NCBI RefSeq assembly: GCF_014200455.1
Contig: NZ_JACHBW010000007.1
Span: 275,741 to 339,740, forward strand
Source of the DNA: Paraburkholderia bannensis
GTDB taxonomy: Bacteria; Pseudomonadota; Gammaproteobacteria; Burkholderiales; Burkholderiaceae
Length of the DNA: 64,000 nt
Reading direction: 5' to 3'
The position numbers were made by a program, and so were the translations under genes. The notes below the pieces were generated by a model that saw only the letters and a list, made by a program, of their open reading frames with translations, searched no databases and was not told where the DNA came from. This document shows, piece by piece, positions 44,288 to 53,200 of the stretch. Within the stretch, counting starts at the first letter, position 1, and every line of letters starts with the position of its first letter.

Positions 44288-45075
44288 TCGGGTTCCACCC
44301 TCCGGCCGGTTTCCCTGACCAAAGCCATGCCAATGAGCAACAGGACCATGTTACAGATTATGAGATACCAGGGCTGCTCGTGAGTATGTACAGCAGCGCC
44401 GAAGAAGCCATGGCGAATCATCTCTGTCCCGTGAACCATTGGGACCCAGAGGATCAAGCGTTGAAATTTTTCCGGTAGCCAGTCGACCATGAACGCTGCA
44501 CCGGACAGCGGAAACATCAAATAGGTGATGATGTGCCAGACACGTTCGATAGTTTCAGACCGTTCCGAAAGAGCGCCAACGACTAGGCTCAAAGAAAATG
44601 CGAACCATGCGAGCAGGAACCAGCCAATCAGGATGGTGAAAATGTCCTCGGGAAAGCTCATCCAACCAATTGCGGAGAAAGTGATCGTCAGAACAATCAG
44701 CGATGTTGTCGCGCCAATGATTTCGAGGATGATGCGAGTAGCGATGACGTCGAACGCACGCACGTTGCGATGGTAGAGCAGGGCAAGGTTGACCTCAATG
44801 GACTTGACTGAGCGGTTACTGCAATTTCGCCACAAGATTAGTGAGGAATATCCTGTTACGGCGAACGCTGTTATTGGCAGGTTGCTGCCGTGCGTTGCCT
44901 TGAGCAGTGTCCAAAGCGTCGTGATGCCGAGGGTGAAAAGCATCGGTTCGAGGAACAGCCACAAAAAGCCGACGTTGTGGCGGCCATAGCGAGTGATGAT
45001 TTCGCGCATGATCAGCGCACCCATCACTCGGAGCTGAATCTTCAGCGATCGAAGGAACGACGATTCCGTATTCAT
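44284..45075 (-). CDS. kpsM: Capsule ABC exporter permease (KpsM/Wzm2)
   Basis: A 263-residue membrane subunit of the capsule exporter with about six hydrophobic segments and the family signature [18 protein letters not shown] after the N-terminal cytoplasmic helix. The frame is open upstream inside the kpsE gene; ATG at 45075, eight bases after the kpsE stop, gives the expected N-terminus. It forms the export pore with KpsT and hands polymer to the KpsE/Wza envelope channel. Confidence 0.92.
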   Translation of the reverse strand: MNTESSFLRSLKIQLRVMGALIMREIITRYGRHNVGFLWLFLEPMLFTLGITTLWTLLKATHGSNLPITAFAVTGYSSLILWRNCSNRSVKSIEVNLALLYHRNVRAFDVIATRIILEIIGATTSLIVLTITFSAIGWMSFPEDIFTILIGWFLLAWFAFSLSLVVGALSERSETIERVWHIITYLMFPLSGAAFMVDWLPEKFQRLILWVPMVHGTEMIRHGFFGAAVHTHEQPWYLIICNMVLLLIGMALVRETGRRVEPE

Positions 45076-45083
45076 CGCGAGTC

Positions 45084-46355
45084 TCAATCCTTGTGCTCTT
45101 TGACGCCCGCAATGAAGATCGTCAGAATGCCCCACGCCACGATGCCGAGGAGGAACGTAGCCGCGATCGACTGCAAGCGTTTCGGTTCAATGGCGGAATC
45201 GGGCTCGCTCGGTTGGATGACCCGCTCGAGATAGAGCTGCTGGCGCTGCGCTTCGGCCCGCGCGTTTTCGAGCGAAGTCATGGCGGACGCAAGCTCTCTA
45301 TTCGCAAACTCCGCGTCAAGTTGCATTCGAACGTAGCTTGCAGCTTTGTCGGAAAGCGAGCCGCGACTACCCGCAACTGCGTTCGTCATGGTCGCAATCT
45401 GCATTTGCAGCGTCGCGATCTGAGTTTTCAATGTTGGAACTTGAGGGTTCGCTGGCGCGATCGAAAGGAGTTGCGCCAATTGCGTATTCGCGTCCATCAT
45501 GTTTTTCTGAAGGCCCGCGATTTGCTGCAATTGCAACGCTGATTGCTTGTCCGGATCGAATATCGTTTCCGAATTGCGGTACGACGCGAGTGCCGCCGCT
45601 GCATCTTTGGCCTTCTTTGCGGCGAGGTCAACCTGCTGCTGCGAAAACGTGATCGCGTCCTGTGCGGCACGTGTGTTCATCTGGTTGATGAGCTGTTCCC
45701 CATACTGGAGCAGGAGCTCGTCGATGTGTGCAGCATCGTGTGCCGTAAATGCGCGGACTTTGAGCGTCGTGATCGACGTAGACGAGTCGAAGTCGACCGT
45801 CACGATGTGGCCGTCGTAGTACTTCCAAAGCGCCTCAAAGCTGTCGTCGAAGCTTTGGTGAAAGCGGCTTCCGAAGTCGCCGCGGCTAGTGTATGCCTGG
45901 AGGATATAGTCCTTGTCGTTCAGCTTGTGTAATGCATCGCGAGAACGGATGTAATCGATGACCGGGTAGGTATCGTCCTGCGCGCGCGATAGGCCAGTGC
46001 CTTGCAGCAAGGCGCCGACCACGCTCGATTGGGATTGGCGCTGTGCGCTGCGTACGACAAAGCGGGATTCCGATACATAGATGTCCGAGGCGATAAGCCC
46101 GTAATAGACTATCGCGATCGTCGTTGGGACCAGCACCGTCAACGCAAAGAGCCGGTTGATTCCTTTGACACGCCCGATCAGGCCTTTTCGCTTTTTTGTT
46201 GGCGAATCCAACGTCGCCGTCCTGCCAGATACGTTTTCCAACTTTTTCCCAGGCTCGTTAGCCCCTTTGCATATTTCGCTGTTGGTAGCGTCGTACGACA
46301 AAGAAGTGAAAATATCCGTAAAACTGCACCGCCGAAACCACGAAAACGCTTTCAT
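45084..46355 (-). CDS. wcbD: Capsule export inner-membrane periplasmic adaptor (KpsE/BexC/WcbD)
   Basis: A 423-residue PCP-type protein that links the ABC exporter to the outer-membrane Wza channel. An N-terminal cytoplasmic region of about 70 residues is followed by a membrane segment (LFALTVLVPTTIAIVYYGL), then YVSESRFVVRSAQ, a long periplasmic coiled coil, and a second membrane segment at the C-terminus (LLGIVAWGILTIFIAG). The RVIQPSEPDSAIEPKRL motif before the last helix is typical of KpsE/BexC. First gene of the minus-strand exporter and glycosyltransferase operon. The first 50 residues are unusual, and a later start is possible. Confidence 0.9.
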   Translation of the reverse strand: MKAFSWFRRCSFTDIFTSLSYDATNSEICKGANEPGKKLENVSGRTATLDSPTKKRKGLIGRVKGINRLFALTVLVPTTIAIVYYGLIASDIYVSESRFVVRSAQRQSQSSVVGALLQGTGLSRAQDDTYPVIDYIRSRDALHKLNDKDYILQAYTSRGDFGSRFHQSFDDSFEALWKYYDGHIVTVDFDSSTSITTLKVRAFTAHDAAHIDELLLQYGEQLINQMNTRAAQDAITFSQQQVDLAAKKAKDAAAALASYRNSETIFDPDKQSALQLQQIAGLQKNMMDANTQLAQLLSIAPANPQVPTLKTQIATLQMQIATMTNAVAGSRGSLSDKAASYVRMQLDAEFANRELASAMTSLENARAEAQRQQLYLERVIQPSEPDSAIEPKRLQSIAATFLLGIVAWGILTIFIAGVKEHKD

Positions 46356-46708
46356 CGGATCGGCGGCCTACCTGTTTTTACACGCCCCGCGCGCAGCGCT
46401 TCAAGCACCTAGCATGTGTTCGGTGAGCTTTCACTTGCATTTATGTGCGTGGAGACGGCATACGGGCGGCCGATTCTAACCACCCGACATGCGCGGCACC
46501 ATTATACTCGTGCCTCTTACAACATATTTCTAAGTTTTTCTTTGTCTTGATTTTAGTTTTCGCTGCAATGATGTATTCTTCGCAACTCGGTAAGACTAGG
46601 TAGTATCCGCTAACATCCGGTGACATCCACGGGGTTCATTCACAGAAGGCATCGCGGAAACAGCAGATGCCTTTCGGCAAGGCCCGACGCGTCGTTTAAA
46701 AAAAATAC
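46356..46708. promoter_or_regulatory. Divergent promoter region between wcbD and kpsS
   Basis: AT-rich gap of 353 bases. On the minus strand a perfect TATAAT (46501-46506) lies about 145 bases before wcbD, though without a good -35. A 9-bp hairpin (GAAGGCATC with GATGCCTTTC, 46645-46675) sits in the presumed leader of kpsS. Three copies of a CATCC-type motif occur near 46610-46630. No gene is visible. Confidence 0.4.
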
Positions 46709-47914
46709 ATGCCTCGCTCATTCCTTGCCTTGCAGGGCACGGCTTCTCCATTTTTCAGTCGGCTTGCCGACGCTCTACGGGACCGCGGACACAGTCTGCG
46801 CAGGGTAAATTTCTGCGGGGGCGATCTGCTTTATGGGGGGGGCGGGCAGTCTTGGAACTACCGCGGGAAACTGGCGGATCTACCCGAGTGGTACACGAAT
46901 GTTGCGCGAACAGGCGATTTCACGGACGTAATTATGTTCGGCGATTGTCGCGAGGTTCATCGACACATGCATCCGGTCTCGCAGGCGTTTGGTCTGCGGG
47001 TGCATGTTTTCGAGGAGGGCTATGTTCGTCCGCACTGGCTGACGCTTGAGCAGCATGGCGTCAACGGCCGTTCGTTACTTCCGCGCAATCCGGACTGGTA
47101 TCTTGACCAGCGGAGCATCACGCCGCCGAGTCCCGCTGGCCGTTCTACAGGCTACAACCTGTTTGATCGGGGTAGTCACGATATTCGCTACCGAGCAGCG
47201 AACGCGCTCTATGCGTTGCGCTTTCCGTATTACCATAGCCACCGCCCGAGAAACGGTTTGTTTGAGTATGGGGGGCTGGCTGCGCGTGCACTACGTCAGC
47301 GTCAACATCATCGCGAAGCGGAGCGCGTGACGCGGGAGCTTTGCGATTCCGGTCGGAGGTACTACCTCTTCCCGTTGCAACTGAATTCCGACGCACAGAT
47401 CATTGTCCATTCACCATTCGACTGTGTGCGTGCGGCGATAGACAGGGTCGTGCAATCGTTTGCGCGCTACGCTCCCAGCGACGCGCTGCTGGTCATCAAG
47501 AACCATCCCCTCGATACGGGCATAATCGACTACCGCCGTTATGCGCAGCGACTCGCGCGTGAGCTGGATTTCGAAGATCGTCTGCGTTTCATTGAGGCCG
47601 GCCATTTGCCTACGCTTCTCGATCGCGCACAGGGTGTGGTGGTCGTGAACAGCACGGTTGGTCTGTCGGCGCTTCATCACGGCCGTCCAGTAATTGCACT
47701 TGGCGCGGCAATTTACAGTATGTCCGGGTTGACCTGGCAGGGCGACCTCGACGACTTCTGGATTGGTGCGTCGATGCCGGACTTGAACCTTTACCAGGCG
47801 TTTCTCGACTACGTCGTACATCACACGCAGATTAACGGCGATTTCTATACGCGATCGGGCATCGAAATGGCGACGGCCGGGGCGGTTCACCGTCTCGAGG
47901 CGGCGCATGGCTAG
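46709..47914 (+). CDS. kpsS: Capsule beta-Kdo linker transferase KpsS (WcbO)
   Basis: A 401-residue protein of the KpsS/LipB family, which starts the poly-beta-Kdo linker on the capsule lipid anchor. It opens FLALQGTASPFFSRLADAL and has RVNFCGGDLLY, HVFEEGYVRPHWLTLE, YLFPLQLNSDAQI, VIKNHPLDTG and VVNSTVGLSALHHGRPVI, all typical of KpsS. The ATG has no clear ribosome site (an A-rich tract precedes it), but the N-terminus agrees with the family. It overlaps the next gene by 8 bases and heads the plus-strand lipid cassette. Confidence 0.92.
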   Translation: MPRSFLALQGTASPFFSRLADALRDRGHSLRRVNFCGGDLLYGGGGQSWNYRGKLADLPEWYTNVARTGDFTDVIMFGDCREVHRHMHPVSQAFGLRVHVFEEGYVRPHWLTLEQHGVNGRSLLPRNPDWYLDQRSITPPSPAGRSTGYNLFDRGSHDIRYRAANALYALRFPYYHSHRPRNGLFEYGGLAARALRQRQHHREAERVTRELCDSGRRYYLFPLQLNSDAQIIVHSPFDCVRAAIDRVVQSFARYAPSDALLVIKNHPLDTGIIDYRRYAQRLARELDFEDRLRFIEAGHLPTLLDRAQGVVVVNSTVGLSALHHGRPVIALGAAIYSMSGLTWQGDLDDFWIGASMPDLNLYQAFLDYVVHHTQINGDFYTRSGIEMATAGAVHRLEAAHG

Positions 47915-48692
47915 CGGCGCGATCAGTCATGTCGTCGTTACGGGCGCTAGTGCGGGCTTGGGGCGTGCCCTTGCAGTTTCCTATTCAACTGCTGGCGTGA
48001 CACTAGGGCTTGTCGGCCGCAACGCCGATCGTCTTGAATCATGCGCTGAGGCTTGCCGCGCGAAGGGCGCGGTGGTGATCACGGCCGCACTCGACGTCCG
48101 CGACGCCGCTGCCATGGAGCACTGGCTCACCGATTTCGACAAAAACCACCCCATCGACCTGCTAATCGCCAACGCCGGAGTCGCGAGCACGCTCGCGCAC
48201 GCCAACGACTGGGAAGGGCGCGAGCGCACCGCCAACATCGTCGACACCAACTTCACTGGCGCGCTCAACGCAGCCTTGCCTGTCATCGAGCGCATGCGCG
48301 CGCGCGGCCACGGCCACATTGCGCTCATCAGCTCGATCGCAGCGCTACGCGGCATGGCGATCTCCCCAGCTTATTGCGCCAGCAAAGCCGCGCTAAAAGC
48401 CTGGGGCGATTCCGTGCGCCCGGTCCTCGCCCGCGAGAACATCCGCGTCTCGATCGTGCTCCCAGGCTTCGTCAAAACCGCCATGAGCGACGTCTTCCCC
48501 GGCGAAAAACCCTTCCTCTGGTCGGCTGAAAAAGCCGCGCACCACATCCAGAGCAAGCTGCAAAAAGGCCGCGCCGAAATCGCGTTCCCCGGCCTGCTCG
48601 CCTTCGGCATGCGCCTTCTCACGCTGCTGCCGGCCGCGCTTGCCGACGCCATTCTCGGCCGCCTGTCCTATCTGCCGCGCGAGGAGCGCTAG
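47907..48692 (+). CDS. wcbP: Short-chain dehydrogenase/reductase (WcbP)
   Basis: A 261-residue classical SDR. Cofactor motif VVVTGASAGLGRALAV (about 9-24), LIANAGVAS, the catalytic ISSIAALRG Ser and the YCASK Tyr/Lys, then VLPGFVKTAMS. A C-terminal hydrophobic stretch (MRLLTLLPAALADAIL) suggests membrane association, as in 3-ketoacyl and 3-ketosphinganine reductases. With the synthase genes downstream it could reduce a long-chain keto intermediate of the capsule lipid; that is inference. It ends one base before the start of wcbQ. Confidence 0.82.
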   Translation: MASGAISHVVVTGASAGLGRALAVSYSTAGVTLGLVGRNADRLESCAEACRAKGAVVITAALDVRDAAAMEHWLTDFDKNHPIDLLIANAGVASTLAHANDWEGRERTANIVDTNFTGALNAALPVIERMRARGHGHIALISSIAALRGMAISPAYCASKAALKAWGDSVRPVLARENIRVSIVLPGFVKTAMSDVFPGEKPFLWSAEKAAHHIQSKLQKGRAEIAFPGLLAFGMRLLTLLPAALADAILGRLSYLPREER

Positions 48693-48693
48693 C

Positions 48694-50232
48694 GTGGCAT
48701 TGTCGATCGCGATCACCTTTGCGGCAGCCGTCGTGCTGTCGTTCGCCGCGGACGCGATCGCGCTCCCGCGGGCCGCCTTGCGCCGCCCGTTGCTCGCCAT
48801 TTCGCTGCACATCACCAGCGTGCTTTTCCTCGCGAGCCTGTTTTTAGCGCTCACCTGGCGCCCGCATTTTTCGGCGTTCATGGCGCTCGCGCTGGTTGCG
48901 CTCGTGAGCACCGTGAGCAATGCCAAATACGCTTCGCTGCGCGAGCCGTTTGTTTTTACCGATTTAAGTCTTTTCAGCCAGCTTTTCGCGCATCCGCGTC
49001 TTTACCTGCCGTTTTTGAGCGCGGGGGCGGTGGTGGCGATCGTCGTGGGCGTCGGGGCCGTGGCGGCGGGTTTCTGTTTCGATCCGGCGGCGAGCGCGCC
49101 CATTGCAGCGGGCGCTGCGGCCACGGCGGCGCTATGGCTCGCACTCGGCTACGCACTCGCAGCGCGCCTGCGTCTTACGCTCGATCCGCTCGAAGACCAA
49201 CACCGCCACGGCTTCTTCGCAGTCTTCGTCGCGTACCTGCTCAACGGCATGCGCCGCGCGACGTTCCGCGCCTTCGAACGCGCAGTGCTTACAAGCCCAT
49301 TCGCAAAAGCCTTCGAGCCGAAGAACCGTCCCGACATCATCGTCATCCAGAGCGAATCCTTCTTCGACGCGCGCGAGTCAAGCACGGCAATCGAACCTTC
49401 GCTCTACAGCCATTTCGACGCTGCGCTGCGAGAATCGGCCACTCACGGCCAACTGGAAGTCCCTGCGTGGGGCGCCAATACGATGCGCTCCGAATTCGCG
49501 CTCCTCAGCGGCATTTCATCGTCGAAACTCGGCTACGCGCGCTTCTACCCGTACGCATTCGTCCGCCGCGCCTGCGCGTCGCTCGCGAACGGGTTTAAAA
49601 AAGCTGGCTACGAAACCGTCGCCATCCACCCGTACTACGCCGACTTCTTCGGCCGCGAGCGCGTTTTCCCGCTGCTAGGTTTCGACCGTTTCCTGGACAT
49701 CCGCGCCTTCGCCAGCGCTCGTCGCGCTGGGCCGTATATTTCGGACGACAGTGTTACCGATCTCATCGTCAAGGAGCTAGACTCGTCGCGCTCGAAACCC
49801 GCGTTCATCTTCGCGATGACGATGGAAAATCACGGTCCGCTTCATCTGGAAACTGTAGAAAAAGGCGAATCCGGCCGTTATCACACCCTTGGGGAAGATC
49901 CCGCGTACAAGGATCTCACCGCGTATCTGCGTCACATCGCGAACGCGGACGCCATGATCGGCAAGCTGCTCGCGCATTTGCGCGCGCGCCGCCGCGACAC
50001 CGTGCTGTGTTTCTACGGCGATCATGTTCCCGCGTTACCGCACGTATTCGAACGGCTCGGCACGGTACCGAGCCGCAGTCATTACTTCATCTGGCGGAAT
50101 TTCGGAGATCGGCCGGCCAGGAAGCAAGACAGAGCCGTCGAGGATCTCGGCGCCGCGCTGCTCCACACGATGGAGTCGGCGGGCGGGCGCGAGGTCGCGG
50201 CGAGCATGTCCGAGAGAACAGAGCAGCTATGA
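48694..50232 (+). CDS. wcbQ: LtaS/OpgB-like membrane sulfatase-fold phosphotransferase (WcbQ)
   Basis: A 512-residue protein with about five N-terminal membrane segments, then an alkaline-phosphatase-fold domain facing the periplasm. Motifs: DIIVIQSESFFDAR (metal Glu), WGANTMRSEFALLSG (probable nucleophile Thr), FIFAMTMENHGPLHLE and CFYGDHVPALP (metal Asp/His). These match lipoteichoic-acid synthase and phosphoglycerol transferase OpgB. It probably transfers a phospho-headgroup such as phosphoglycerol to the capsule or its lipid. GTG at 48694 with GAGGAG upstream is the start; the longer frame lies inside wcbP. The stop overlaps the wcbR start (ATGA). Confidence 0.8.
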   Translation: MALSIAITFAAAVVLSFAADAIALPRAALRRPLLAISLHITSVLFLASLFLALTWRPHFSAFMALALVALVSTVSNAKYASLREPFVFTDLSLFSQLFAHPRLYLPFLSAGAVVAIVVGVGAVAAGFCFDPAASAPIAAGAAATAALWLALGYALAARLRLTLDPLEDQHRHGFFAVFVAYLLNGMRRATFRAFERAVLTSPFAKAFEPKNRPDIIVIQSESFFDARESSTAIEPSLYSHFDAALRESATHGQLEVPAWGANTMRSEFALLSGISSSKLGYARFYPYAFVRRACASLANGFKKAGYETVAIHPYYADFFGRERVFPLLGFDRFLDIRAFASARRAGPYISDDSVTDLIVKELDSSRSKPAFIFAMTMENHGPLHLETVEKGESGRYHTLGEDPAYKDLTAYLRHIANADAMIGKLLAHLRARRRDTVLCFYGDHVPALPHVFERLGTVPSRSHYFIWRNFGDRPARKQDRAVEDLGAALLHTMESAGGREVAASMSERTEQL

Positions 50233-53200
50233 AGAACAGCAAGATCGCAATCGTGGGTATGTCGTGCCGTTTCCCGGGTGGGGTCACCGGGCCGGACGAA
50301 TTCTGGAGTCTGCTCGAAAACGAGCAAGACGCCGTCACGCAGATTCCCGCCGATCGTTTCGGCACGGAGTTCTATCAGCATCCGTCGAAGCGCGAGCCCG
50401 GCAAGAGCTACACGTTCTCTGCAGGCGTGCTCGACGATGTCGCCGGTTTCGACGCGGCTTTCTTCGGCATTTCGCCGCGTGAAGCCACGCAGATGGACCC
50501 GCAGCAGCGTCTGCTGCTCGAACTGACGTGGGAAGCGTTCGAAGACGCCGGCATGCGTCCGCAAGCGCTGCGCGGCAGCGATTGCGCGGTCTACGTGGGC
50601 GTGGCCAGTATGGACTACGGCAATCGCAATATGGACGACCTGAACACCGTCGATCCGTATTCGGCCACCGGCAACACGCTCTCCATCGCCTCGAACCGCA
50701 TTTCGTGGGTCTACGATCTGCGCGGGCCGAGCATGTCGATCGATACGGCGTGCTCGTCGTCGCTGGTCGCGCTGCATCAGGCCGTCAAGGCGCTGCAAAC
50801 CGGCGACGCCAGCATGGCGCTCGCGGGCGGCGTCAATCTGCTGCTGCATCCTTACGGTTTTGTCGGCTTCTCGAAGGCGTCGATGCTGTCGCCTCGCGGG
50901 CGTTGCCGCGCGTTCGACGCCACCGGCGACGGCTATGTTCGCGCCGAAGGCGGCGCGGTCGTGGTGCTGAAGACGCTTGAGCGCGCGCTCGCGGACGGCG
51001 ACACGATTCACGCGGTCATCGCAGGCAGCGGCGTCAATTCGGACGGCTTCACGCAAGGCGGCATCAGCGTGCCGGGCACGCCCACTCAGGCGGCGCTGCT
51101 GCGCGAGGTCTACGCGCGCGCGCAGATCGATCCGCGCACCGTCGATTATCTGGAAGCGCACGGCACGGGCACGGCGGTGGGCGATCCGATCGAAACGCGC
51201 GCGCTCGCCGATGTGGTCGGCGCGGGCCGCGATGCGGATTCGCCGCTGCTGATCGGTTCGGTCAAAACCAATATCGGCCATCTGGAAACGGGTTCGGGCA
51301 TGGCGGGGCTGCTCAAGGCCGTGCTGTGCCTGAAGCATCGTGCGGTGCCGCGTTCGCTGCATTTCGAAAAGCCCAATCCGAATATCGATTTCGCGGGTGG
51401 TCATCTGCGCGTGGTCGAGCGCATGACGCCGATTGGCGCGCATGGCCGCGAACTGGTGGTCGGCGTGAATTCGTTCGGGTTTGGCGGTACGAATGCGCAC
51501 GTCGTGTTGACGGAAGCGCCCGCTCAGCAAGCTGAAATCAAGTTGCAAGCACAAGCAGAAGGCTTCGCGCCGCTCGTGCTCACCGCACGTTCGGAGCGCG
51601 CACTCGCAACGCTCGCCGCGCGCTATCTCGCACGCCTCGATGCAGGCCAGTCGTGGGGCACGCTGGCTGCCGCAGCAGCACATCGTCGCCAATGGCTCGA
51701 ACATCGCGCGATCATTGCGCCCGCAACGTTCGATGAAGCGCAGGCGGCGCTCGCCGCGCTGGCGCATCCGCAAAACGCAGAAGCGCAGGGCGAGATCGCG
51801 CCTGCCGCGCTGGTCCACGCGGAAGTGGTGGCTGACGATGCACCGATTGCGCTGGTGTTCTCGGGCAATGGTTCGCAATGGGCGGGCATGGGCAAGCAAC
51901 TGCTTGCCGAAGACGCCGTGTTCCGCGCGGCAGTCGAAGAAGTGGATGCGCTCTGGTGCGCGGACGGCAGCCCGTCGTTGCAAGCCATGCTCGCAGCGGG
52001 CGCAGACAATGAAACGCTCGCCGCTACCGAACACGCACAACCGCTGCTGTTCGCGATCCAGGTTGGCATCGTGCGCGTGATCGAAGCGCATGGCGTGGCC
52101 TATGACGCATGCGTCGGTCACAGCGTCGGCGAAGTGGCCGCTGCGTGGGCCTCGGGCGCACTGACGCTCGCCGATGCCGTGCAGGTCGTCAAGATCCGCA
52201 GCCGCGCTCAGGCGCTCACGCGCGGCACGGGCCGCATGGCCGCCGCCGGCATCAGCGAGTCCGAAGCGCGCGAAATGATCCTGCAGCAAGGCTTGACCGG
52301 CGATGTCGAAGTTGCCGGTATCAACAGCTTGCAGTCGGTGACGCTGGCGGGTTCGCTCGCGGGGCTCGACGTGATCGGTACCGCGCTCAAGGCCACGGGC
52401 CGCTTCTATCAGCTGCTCGATCTCGACTACGCGTTCCACAGCCGTCATATGAACGGCATCGAAGCGCCGGTGCGCGAGGGTCTTGCGGATATCGCGCCGC
52501 GCGCTGCTACGCGTCGTTACGTCTCGACTGTCACGGGCGCACCGCTCGCAGGCAACGAACTCGACGCGCAATACTGGTGGCGCAATATCCGCGAGCCGGT
52601 GCGCTTTGGCGACGCCATCGCGCATCTGGTGGGCGAGGGCGTGCGTCTCTTTGTCGAAGTCGGCCCGCATTCGATTCTGCGCACCTACGTGAAGCAGACG
52701 CTCGCCGCGCTCAAGGAGACCGGAGCGCCGCTGCCCACGCTCAAGCGTCAGCACGACAGCGCCGCGACGCTGCATCGCGCGGTGCTCGCCGCAGTAGCTC
52801 ATGGCGCGCGCGTCGATCGCGAACGTCTGGTGCCGTGCGTCGCCGATACCGATCCGGTGGCGCTGCCCGCGTATCCGTGGCAGCACGAACATTACTGGCT
52901 GGTGCCGACGGTCGAAGGCTATGGCCTTGCAAACCGCCATCGCGTGCATCCGCTGCTGGGCTACCGCCTGCATGAGCACGCATTCGGCTGGGAAAACCAT
53001 ATCGATCCGACGCGCCTGCCGTATCTGGCCGATCACGTCGTCGATGGCGGCGTGACTTATCCGGCCGCAGGCTTCGTGGAGATGGCGCTGGCCGCAGCGC
53101 GCGTGTTCTTCGCGACCGACACCTGCGCGCTCGAAAACGTCGAAATCCGTCAGCCGGTGGTGTTCCAGGCGAATCACGCCAAGCTGTTCCGCCTCGTCAT

